From Spirochaetaceae bacterium (GTDB lineage: Bacteria > Spirochaetota > Spirochaetia > Treponematales > Breznakiellaceae), in the NCBI GenBank assembly GCA_031283025.1, contig JAITCP010000011.1, positions 1 to 28,424 of the forward strand: DNA of 28,424 nt, read 5' to 3'. This document shows, piece by piece, positions 23,198 to 28,424 of the stretch (the first letter of the stretch is position 1; each line of letters starts with the position of its first letter). A model generated the notes under the pieces. That model saw only the letters and a program-made list of their open reading frames with translations. It had not been told where the DNA came from and made no database searches. The translations under genes and the position numbers were made by a program.

Positions 23198-23232
23198 AAC
23201 TTTATTCTATTAGCAACAGCAATCAAATTCAA
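23198..23232 (-). promoter_or_regulatory. Thioesterase promoter, predicted leaderless
   Basis: On the minus strand: TTGAAT (23232-23227), 17-nt spacer, TAGAAT (23209-23204), exactly 6 nt, ATG at 23197. Both hexamers are good and there is no ribosome-binding site. Confidence 0.6.
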
Positions 23233-23248
23233 GGGTATTTGGGCTGCA

Positions 23249-23833
23249 TTAAGTTTCACAGCCAATCATCCCGCATATTTCCCCCGCCAATTCTCCGGGC
23301 TGTTTCTCTCCAACAGAAACGCAGAACCGGGCAATTTCCCGGCAGGCATCGGAGCGCCGTTGATGGAGAACACGGTGTTTTTCCATAGAGGCTTCCATTG
23401 TTTCCGCCCTGAGGAAAGGGGGAAGTTCCCCGGCGCTTGTTATGCGCCGCCATGCGGTTTGGGCGGATACATCCAGATAAACGATTGTAGGCCCGCTTCC
23501 CCCGTGAATATTCCCCTCCTGCAGCAATGCAAGAGCGCCGGGATTGTCGATTATGCCCCCGCCAGTGGCAAGAATGCCGCCCTTGACAGAAACCCCGGTA
23601 TCACCTTCTGATTGGCTTGTTCCGCCTTCCGGCAGGGACAGCAGGGCCTCAAGAGCCGCCTCCTCCGCCTGGCGGAACAGCTCCGGCCCGGCGCTGTAGA
23701 GGCTTCTGACACTTTGCCCGGTCCGTTCTTCAATAAGCGCATCCAGATCAAAAAAAGGAAGCGCCAGAAGACGGGCCAGTTCACTGCCCACGGAGGTCTT
23801 TCCCGAATGTTTCGGCCCTATAAGTACAATCAC
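23249..23833 (-). CDS. aroK: Shikimate kinase
   Basis: The product is 194 aa, slightly longer than typical (about 175) because of a Ser/Gly-rich insert near 69-82. It phosphorylates shikimate with ATP, two steps before chorismate. P-loop GPKHSGKT (6-13), FFDLD with D31, FRQAEE with R54 for shikimate, ATGGGII (G91-G93), YLDVSAQTAWRRI (Walker-B-like strand), and lid and C-terminal Arg residues in FLRAE and HRVLHQRR. The start is GTG at 23833 because the beta strand and P-loop begin at once; TAAACT ends 6 nt before it. aroA, acting in the next step, lies 5 kb away on the same strand. Confidence 0.94.
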   Translation of the reverse strand: MIVLIGPKHSGKTSVGSELARLLALPFFDLDALIEERTGQSVRSLYSAGPELFRQAEEAALEALLSLPEGGTSQSEGDTGVSVKGGILATGGGIIDNPGALALLQEGNIHGGSGPTIVYLDVSAQTAWRRITSAGELPPFLRAETMEASMEKHRVLHQRRSDACREIARFCVSVGEKQPGELAGEICGMIGCET

Positions 23834-23839
23834 ACGATT

Positions 23840-23870
23840 AGTTTATTCTGCGGGGAAAAATTTGTATACT
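23840..23870. promoter_or_regulatory. Overlapping divergent promoters of aroK and the HDAC gene
   Basis: Minus: TATACA (23868-23863), 17-nt spacer, TAAACT (23845-23840), 6 nt to the GTG of aroK. Plus: TATACT (23865-23870), 7 nt to the ATG at 23878, with a weak -35 (TTTATT at 23842-23847). The -35 of each promoter overlaps the -10 of the other, so the two could not be occupied together. Confidence 0.5.
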
Positions 23871-23877
23871 TGAACTA

Positions 23878-24996
23878 ATGATACTCTACGATCCCGCTCT
23901 GCTTGCCAATTTCCTTGATTACGGCATCATGCTTCCCATTCCACCGGAGCGGGGAAAGCAGGTGCTGGAATTCCTGGGTAGCGGTTTGCCCGGCCCCGTG
24001 TTGAATGCCGCCGCCGCCCTTGCCCTTCTGGGGCAGGAAGGGCCGGCAATTACCAGAGCGGATTTGGAACGAATCCACAGCCGTGACTACATTGCCGGTC
24101 TTTACGGCGAAGGGCTTACGGCGGCGATCCTTAAATCATACGAATTGATTGACAGCCAGGGCAGGACAAACCGTTATGAGCCGGAGCGGGCGGTAAAACC
24201 TTTGACGGAACTTTTTCAAGGCATCATCGCCCAGGCAGGGGGAACCTGCCTGGCCTGTGCGCTTGCCCTGGAAGATGCGAGCGGGGGATTTTGTTACTAC
24301 TTGGGGGGCGGAATGCATCATGCCCGCTATGATTCAGGTTCCGGCTTTTGCCTGATTAATGATGTGGCTGCGGCGGCCTTCAAAACTTTATTATCCCATA
24401 AGCCTGTGCGGATGATCTGGATCATCGATTTGGACGCCCATAAGGGGGACGGCACCGCAGAGCTTGTCCGTTTTGCACAGGATAGGGGTGAACTGCGCTT
24501 ATCCGGCGAAAAATCCGCCCACGATAAGCCCTGCATCCTTACCCTGTCTATTCACATGGCAAAAGGCTGGCCCCTGGACAAGGAAAGCCTTTTAGCGGCG
24601 GAAGCGGGCCGGGCGCCCCTCCTCCCTTCCGATGTTGACATTGGGATCGACGCGGGCGAGGAAGGGGAATATACTCCCCGGCTTGCGGAGGGGATGCGGG
24701 AACTGGAACGGCTAAGCGGGGAAACAATGCAGCCGGACTTTGCACTGGTAGTGGACGGCGCTGATCCTTACGAACATGACGGCCTTCCTTCCAGCAGCCC
24801 GCTGCGCTTAACCCTGGAACAATGCCTTGAGCGGGATACCTATGTGTACCGCTATCTTACTGACCGGGGAATTCCTTCCGCCTGGATTCAGGCCGGAGGC
24901 TACGGCAGCCGGGCCTGGGAACCCCCCGCTCATTTTCTACAAAGTATCGGAACGCTTAGCGGTACGATTGGCTTTCCCAGACAAGGCTGTCCTTAA
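23878..24996 (+). CDS. Histone deacetylase-family (class II HDAC/AcuC/polyamine type) amidohydrolase
   Basis: The product is 372 aa. The HDAC fold is marked by GGGMHHAR with the His dyad H147-H148, GFCLINDVAAAA (156-167), DLDAHKGDGT with zinc ligands D186 and H188, the third ligand D296 in DGADPYEHD, and AGGYG with the transition-state Tyr342. All catalytic residues are present, so an active zinc deacetylase is expected. Bacterial members act on acetyl-lysine, acetyl-polyamines or other amides; the substrate is not set by sequence. Oddities: the usual PPGHH is GGGMHH, and the second His of DxDxHH is Lys189. No Shine-Dalgarno; TATACT ends 7 nt before the ATG. Its 3' end overlaps the SPOR gene by 41 nt in convergent orientation. 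Confidence 0.92.
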   Translation: MILYDPALLANFLDYGIMLPIPPERGKQVLEFLGSGLPGPVLNAAAALALLGQEGPAITRADLERIHSRDYIAGLYGEGLTAAILKSYELIDSQGRTNRYEPERAVKPLTELFQGIIAQAGGTCLACALALEDASGGFCYYLGGGMHHARYDSGSGFCLINDVAAAAFKTLLSHKPVRMIWIIDLDAHKGDGTAELVRFAQDRGELRLSGEKSAHDKPCILTLSIHMAKGWPLDKESLLAAEAGRAPLLPSDVDIGIDAGEEGEYTPRLAEGMRELERLSGETMQPDFALVVDGADPYEHDGLPSSSPLRLTLEQCLERDTYVYRYLTDRGIPSAWIQAGGYGSRAWEPPAHFLQSIGTLSGTIGFPRQGCP

Positions 24997-25648
24997 AACT
25001 GTCTATATTTTTAATCATTGCCAGCCAATAATCCGCTTCGTTTTTGGAGTCATAAGGGCCCACCCTGACCCGATAACGGGTTTCACCGTTCACCAGTTGA
25101 TTAGTGATAATGGCGGAAAGCCCCCTGTCACCCAGCGTAAGCTTTGCCCCATCGGCACGTTCCCGCGTTGAATACGAACCAACCTGAACCCAAAAATCAC
25201 GGCGTTCCCTTCTAGGCTCAGCAGAAGGGGCCGCAGGTTTTGCCGCAGGAGCAGGTGTGGCAGCAGGCTTGGCCTGAGCGGCGGGTTTGACTGGGGCTGG
25301 GGCTGGGGCTGGTTTTGCCGTATCAGGAACCCCCGCAGTAAGAAGCGGCTCTAATTTGATCGTTGTCGGGCCCTCTCCCTTCGCATCCACTATCAAACCT
25401 GATCCGTCGTTCAGGGAAATTCCGGCACCCTGGCTTATTTCAGCCACAGGGGCGGGTGAAGAGGGGTTATTGATGCTGCTCTCCGATACCGCCGGGCCGG
25501 CAGCCCAGTTGGGCGAACCGGAACCTGCCGGTGAAGATGACGAAAAAGCGGCGGAGGGTGGACTAAAGACCAGAATCGCGGCGCTTACCACGATTACCAG
25601 AAACATTCCCACAGAAACCGCTACCAATAACAGTTTTTTCTTTTCCAT
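24956..25648 (-). CDS. Membrane-anchored SPOR-domain protein
   Basis: The product is 230 aa from the ATG at 25648, preferred over an ATG 24 nt earlier because GGAAGG lies 8 nt upstream. A short basic start (MEKKK) is followed by one transmembrane helix (LLLVAVSVGMFLVIVVSAAI), a Ser/Gly then Pro/Ala-rich periplasmic linker (PAPAPAPVKP, coded by GGGGCT repeats near 25293), and a C-terminal SPOR domain (DFWVQVGSYSTRERAD ... TRYRVRVGPYDSKNEAD). SPOR domains bind denuded peptidoglycan glycans at division sites. It is the last gene of the lipoprotein-coaE-SPOR series and begins inside coaE, overlapping it by 86 nt. Confidence 0.92.
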   Translation of the reverse strand: MEKKKLLLVAVSVGMFLVIVVSAAILVFSPPSAAFSSSSPAGSGSPNWAAGPAVSESSINNPSSPAPVAEISQGAGISLNDGSGLIVDAKGEGPTTIKLEPLLTAGVPDTAKPAPAPAPVKPAAQAKPAATPAPAAKPAAPSAEPRRERRDFWVQVGSYSTRERADGAKLTLGDRGLSAIITNQLVNGETRYRVRVGPYDSKNEADYWLAMIKNIDSFKDSLVWESQSYR

Positions 25649-26288
25649 AGTATAAACCTTCCAGTATGACATCTATCCGTTTTTCCTGCCTCCGCACGGA
25701 ACCGGGAAAACCGGAATTTCTTACGATATAAGTATCGGCGGCGGGGGAAATAAGTTGAGAGTTCCCGACATTCCCGTCTGCATTGATTTTAGTTTTATAC
25801 CGGGGGAAATGCTTTTGGTCAAGAAAACGCTTCAAGAGTTCCCGTGGAGGAAGTTTGTCCCGCTTCCATGCCCGGAAGAATCTTGTCAAAAAAGGGGCTT
25901 TTACCACAACAACCGCCTTCAACTGGCCATAAACGGAGGCCCTGTGGAGCAGCGCCGCGTTGATCACGCAAGGGCCGCTCTGGCGGGCTATCCATTCGCT
26001 TATAAGGCGGTTAACGGCGGGGTGGACAATTTCTTCCAGGGCGGCCAATTCTTCCGGTTTGCCAAAAACCCGCTTTCCCAAAAGCCGCCGGTCTGCCAAC
26101 CCGCCGGGCCCCAGTACGTCCGCGCCAAAACGGCGGACAATTTTCTCCGTTTCCGTACGGAGCACTTCATGGCCGAGTTTATCCACATCCAGCACGGGAA
26201 GACCCCTCTTTTCCAGTAAAAGGGCAGCGTGGTTTTTTCCGGCACAGTAAAGTCCTGTTAATCCTATAATCACCTTGGGTTTTCTCAC
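25563..26288 (-). CDS. coaE: Dephospho-CoA kinase
   Basis: The product is 241 aa. It phosphorylates dephospho-CoA in the last step of CoA synthesis. P-loop GLTGLYCAGKNHAA (9-22), an unusual version of GGIGSGKS; DVDKLGHEVL (34-43) is the conserved DxD/H region; VHPAVNRLI and the lid-like RDKLPPRELLKRF region follow. The last 28 or so residues, after LEGLYYG, are basic and low in conserved features and lie entirely in the overlap with the SPOR gene, so they may be a non-essential tail. The start is GTG at 26288, 18 nt after the upstream stop, with no clear Shine-Dalgarno, so translation probably depends on the upstream gene. Confidence 0.93.
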   Translation of the reverse strand: MRKPKVIIGLTGLYCAGKNHAALLLEKRGLPVLDVDKLGHEVLRTETEKIVRRFGADVLGPGGLADRRLLGKRVFGKPEELAALEEIVHPAVNRLISEWIARQSGPCVINAALLHRASVYGQLKAVVVVKAPFLTRFFRAWKRDKLPPRELLKRFLDQKHFPRYKTKINADGNVGNSQLISPAADTYIVRNSGFPGSVRRQEKRIDVILEGLYYGKEKTVIGSGFCGNVSGNRGKRRDSGL

Positions 26289-26306
26289 GTCAAAAGCAGC
26301 ACCGGT

Positions 26307-27407
26307 TCATTCCCGCGCTGATTCTTCAAAGTAATCGTTAAGCCAGACAAAAAAATTCTCAATCTCCTCCTGGCCGTTTTCAATCCAGTTATCAGCGGCA
26401 GAATCGGCGCTAAGCCCTATATAACGGTAAAAAGTCTTTGCATATTCGGATTTTACAACCCGGTAAAAGAAGGGCGAATAAAAATCCCACCACAGCTCAT
26501 CACCGCCGCTGCGGCCTATCTTGCCGGAATTTTTCTGTTCCTCCAGAGCGGTAAAAACATACTCCAGCTTGGCTTTTGTTTTTTCCGCCTCGCTCATGCG
26601 GAAATTTGCTTCATCCAGGGTAAAGGCCACTGAAATGATCATATCCGCAGTGGTAAAAGTACCGTTATCGCGAACCCCTATGCCTTCTTCCTGTACAGAA
26701 AGCATATACTTAACCGTATTGTAGGACTGGGCTGCCCTTTCCGTGTTCGGTTCCAAGAGCAAAAAATAGCAAAACGGAAATAAAGCCTGGGTTTTTTTGC
26801 CGTCTTCCATGCATATTTTACCCAAAAGATAATTGCTGCTGGCATGGTTGGGATTGATAAGAAGGCCCCGGCGGAGCGCGTCCGCAGCCTCTTTCCCGCG
26901 TTCAAGGCGGTAATAATTCAACCCCAGGTTATAATACGGAAAGACGCTGGTAACGCCGTATTGATTTATTGCCAAAAGATACACGTCAACCGCTTCTTCA
27001 CTGCGGCCCAGATTGTACAGGGCGGAACCTTTTAAGTCCAGCAGGCTGGGGATCATCTCCTCATACTCACGGGCTTTTGCCGCGATAATTCCCTTCTCTG
27101 CAAGCTCCAGGGCCTCCGCTACATTGCCCAAAGCAATACGGGAAAAACCTATTTCGTAGTAGATCACCGGATGATCCGGCTCCAGTTCCATGGCCTGGTT
27201 ATAATAATCAATGGCAGTTTCATAATCACCCCGGTCGTGGTAACTTACCCCAGTTTGGACAAGTTCCTCCGCTTCCTCACTGAGCAGATTACTGTAAGCC
27301 CCCGACGCCTCCCGGCCCAGAGCCGGGGCTTTCCCCGAACAGCCGGAAAAAACCAGTACGGCGGCAATTAAAAACCCCTGCCAAAGGCGGCAAATATCGG
27401 TCTTCAT
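26307..27407 (-). CDS. TPR lipoprotein
   Basis: The product is 366 aa. The signal sequence (MKTDICRLWQGFLIAAVLVF) ends in the lipobox FSGC with Cys23, lax as is usual in spirochaetes. Residues about 45-240 form TPR repeats (YETAIDYYNQAMELEPDHP, SEEAVDVYLLAINQYG, GKEAADALRRGLLINPNHA). The remaining roughly 120 residues are helical with Trp/Tyr-rich segments (WWDFYSPFFYR) and no recognised domain. It probably acts as a periplasmic scaffold. GGAGA lies 7 nt before the ATG. It starts the coaE/SPOR series. Confidence 0.9.
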   Translation of the reverse strand: MKTDICRLWQGFLIAAVLVFSGCSGKAPALGREASGAYSNLLSEEAEELVQTGVSYHDRGDYETAIDYYNQAMELEPDHPVIYYEIGFSRIALGNVAEALELAEKGIIAAKAREYEEMIPSLLDLKGSALYNLGRSEEAVDVYLLAINQYGVTSVFPYYNLGLNYYRLERGKEAADALRRGLLINPNHASSNYLLGKICMEDGKKTQALFPFCYFLLLEPNTERAAQSYNTVKYMLSVQEEGIGVRDNGTFTTADMIISVAFTLDEANFRMSEAEKTKAKLEYVFTALEEQKNSGKIGRSGGDELWWDFYSPFFYRVVKSEYAKTFYRYIGLSADSAADNWIENGQEEIENFFVWLNDYFEESARE

Positions 27408-27441
27408 TATCTTCTCTCCATCAATTTACTCTAGTGTACAA

Positions 27442-27993
27442 TTAAAGTACGGCGGCAATCTTAGATCGATAGGCTTTTTCATTTATTTCGCCGTCCAGGT
27501 AATCTTTAACGATGAGCTTTACCACTTCCGGAAAGGCCTTCCAGTAACGTTCAGGCCACGTACCCATTTCCTGCCGGAGCTTGTTGTCTTCCGCATTGCT
27601 CATGCTGCCTGTGGAAAAACTTACAAACTGGTCTACCATTTCCAAAAGCATATCCGGCGGAAGATTACCCTCCGAACGGGAACTCCTGTCCGGTATCCAG
27701 GCGGCGGTAAGGCCGGCGATTTGTTCCTCGCTTAGTTCCGGCGCTTCCTGTCGGATTATTTTGACAGCCATATCCCGCACCGCTTCCCTCATTCCCTCTA
27801 TGCTGGCCCCCGTGTTGATTTGCCCTGAAAGTTCCCTTGCCATTCTTTTGGGATCAGGCAGATTGGCGGCGCCCCCGAACATGGCTAAATCCCGGCGGCG
27901 GCGCACCACGGCGGCGGCCACCGCGTCAATAGCCTTTTCATCACAGCGGTTGAGAATATAATCCATTACCCGGACAAGTTCGGGGTTCGCCAC
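27442..27993 (-). CDS. Uncharacterised 183-aa protein coupled to rpmB
   Basis: I do not recognise this protein. It is soluble, helical, with no signal or transmembrane segment; an Arg cluster (VVRRRRD, about 30-36) and a C-terminal segment WPERYWKAFPEVVKLIVKDYLDG (split around residue 150-170) are the most distinctive parts. The start is GTG at 27993, sharing one base with the TAG of rpmB (TAGTG), so it is translated by termination-reinitiation behind L28. The pairing with a ribosomal protein gene may set expression level rather than function. Confidence 0.8.
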   Translation of the reverse strand: MANPELVRVMDYILNRCDEKAIDAVAAAVVRRRRDLAMFGGAANLPDPKRMARELSGQINTGASIEGMREAVRDMAVKIIRQEAPELSEEQIAGLTAAWIPDRSSRSEGNLPPDMLLEMVDQFVSFSTGSMSNAEDNKLRQEMGTWPERYWKAFPEVVKLIVKDYLDGEINEKAYRSKIAAVL

Positions 27994-28184
27994 TATACTT
28001 TTTTGGTGATAAGGTCGCTTTTTAGGCAGCGGGCGCAGATCTTAAGGGTTATACTTGTACCGTCTATTTCGGTTTTTACCTTCTTGAGATTGGGCTTCCA
28101 GACCCGCCTGGTATGGTTTTTGGCGTGGCTTACTGAATTGCCGGTAATAGTATGTTTTCCGCAAATATCGCAGGTCCTTGACAT
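27993..28184 (-). CDS. rpmB: 50S ribosomal protein L28
   Basis: The product is 63 aa from the ATG at 28184, chosen because MSRTCDICGK is the family N-terminus and AAGGA lies just upstream. L28 is a small basic protein of the large subunit. CDIC (5-8) and CARC (about 50-53) provide a possible zinc site; GNSVSHAKNHTRRVWKPNL is the family core. The mRNA leader holds a 16-bp hairpin (28221-28257) close to the predicted transcription start. Confidence 0.97.
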   Translation of the reverse strand: MSRTCDICGKHTITGNSVSHAKNHTRRVWKPNLKKVKTEIDGTSITLKICARCLKSDLITKKV

Positions 28185-28220
28185 AGTGTCCTTCCTTCTA
28201 CTAGCACTGATCCTTATAAA

Positions 28221-28257
28221 GGGAATCTCTAAAAACAACCGGTTTTTAGAGGTTCCC
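28221..28257 (-). repeat. Dispersed hairpin repeat, copy D, in the rpmB leader
   Basis: GGGAATCTCTAAAAAC (28221-28236), loop AACCG, GTTTTTAGAGGTTCCC (28242-28257), with a single T-G wobble. Read on the minus strand it matches copy A (8556-8592) in 36 of 37 bases, loop CGGTT included. It begins within a few bases of the predicted rpmB transcription start, so the rpmB mRNA would carry a 5' hairpin. Confidence 0.85.
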
Positions 28258-28259
28258 TA

Positions 28260-28288
28260 AGTATAACAAAAACGGGGGATCGTGTAAA
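28260..28288 (-). promoter_or_regulatory. rpmB promoter
   Basis: On the minus strand: TTTACA (28288-28283), 17-nt spacer, TATACT (28265-28260). Both hexamers match consensus at 5 of 6. The predicted start is near 28253, giving a leader of about 70 nt with a hairpin and a ribosome-binding site. Confidence 0.65.
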
Positions 28289-28320
28289 TACCCCGGCTGC
28301 CTAATCCAGGGCAACGTCAT

Positions 28321-28424
28321 TTAGGTTCTGCCGAACAAGACATCGGACAGAAAGTCATCGTTGAGGGTTGCCCTGAGCATTTTACGATTGGTTCCAATGC
28401 GTTTTTCCGGGACACTGGTCTTCC
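28321..28424 (-). CDS. 3' end of an unidentified gene, cut by the window edge
   Basis: One minus-strand frame is open from the right edge to a TAA at 28321-28323, giving a C-terminus ending NDDFLSDVLFGRT. Composition is protein-like and the stop lies 32 nt before the rpmB -35. A competing frame is also open but looks less natural. Product unknown. Confidence 0.45.
   Translation of the reverse strand, partial: KTSVPEKRIGTNRKMLRATLNDDFLSDVLFGRT

Noticed and set aside
25300..25330. GGGGCT short tandem repeat as a phase-variable tract
   Set aside because: The units are six bases, so copy changes would stay in frame; this is a Pro-Ala linker, not a switch.
1..28424. CRISPR arrays, insertion sequences, phage genes, tRNA or rRNA genes
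   Set aside because: Looked for on both strands; no regularly spaced repeats, transposase or integrase motifs, or cloverleaf-like segments were seen.

Overview
The window looks like chromosomal DNA of a spirochaete of the Treponema lineage, most likely a free-living or gut (termite-type) treponeme rather than T. pallidum. The inference rests on several things: a KAAK-repeat histone-H1-like protein, a lipoprotein with a loose lipobox, several TPR proteins of spirochaetal style, a pyruvate:ferredoxin oxidoreductase, and retained aromatic biosynthesis genes (aroA, aroK). Base composition is roughly half G+C by eye. No IS element, prophage, CRISPR array, rRNA or tRNA was seen. Coding density is high, with 24 complete genes and one gene cut by the right edge.

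Layout. 1-380 is a gene-less leader region with inverted repeats. 381-5641 (+) holds a large uncharacterised protein and nifJ (pyruvate:ferredoxin oxidoreductase). 5827-8505 (+) holds a single-domain response regulator and a PAS-hybrid histidine kinase. mazG (-) and pth (+) are divergent. A minus-strand pair, clpP-like then a formylglycine-enzyme-fold exported protein, is translationally coupled. alr (-) and mnmE (+) are divergent. The KAAK protein (-) lies between mnmE and mnmG, whose products work together in tRNA wobble-uridine modification. On the minus strand, a membrane-anchored solute-binding protein precedes aroA. A large TPR/zinc protein (+) is divergent from that pair. A minus cluster reads aroK, thioesterase, degenerate receiver. 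An HDAC-family deacetylase (+) is divergent from aroK. The right end (-) reads partial gene, rpmB, unknown 183-aa protein, TPR lipoprotein, coaE, SPOR protein.

The most unusual signal is in expression architecture. About ten genes lack a Shine-Dalgarno sequence and instead have a sigma70-type -10 hexamer ending 6 nt (seven genes), 7 nt (two genes) or 9 nt (one gene) before the start codon. This predicts leaderless or near-leaderless mRNAs. The other genes that start transcription units have a ribosome-binding site and no -10 at that position. Divergent pairs (mazG/pth, alr/mnmE, aroK/HDAC, solute-binding protein/TPR) are packed into gaps of 43-67 bp with overlapping promoter elements. The second signal is a family of dispersed intergenic hairpins with arms GGGAATCTCTAAAAAC / GTTTTTAGAGATTCCC. 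Two copies on opposite strands share the same loop, and a third shows a compensatory base-pair change.

Other points of note: a receiver domain without its phosphoacceptor Asp, an AroA lacking two usually conserved active-site residues, an 87-bp tandem duplication in the histone-like gene, and an 86-nt same-strand overlap between coaE and the SPOR gene.
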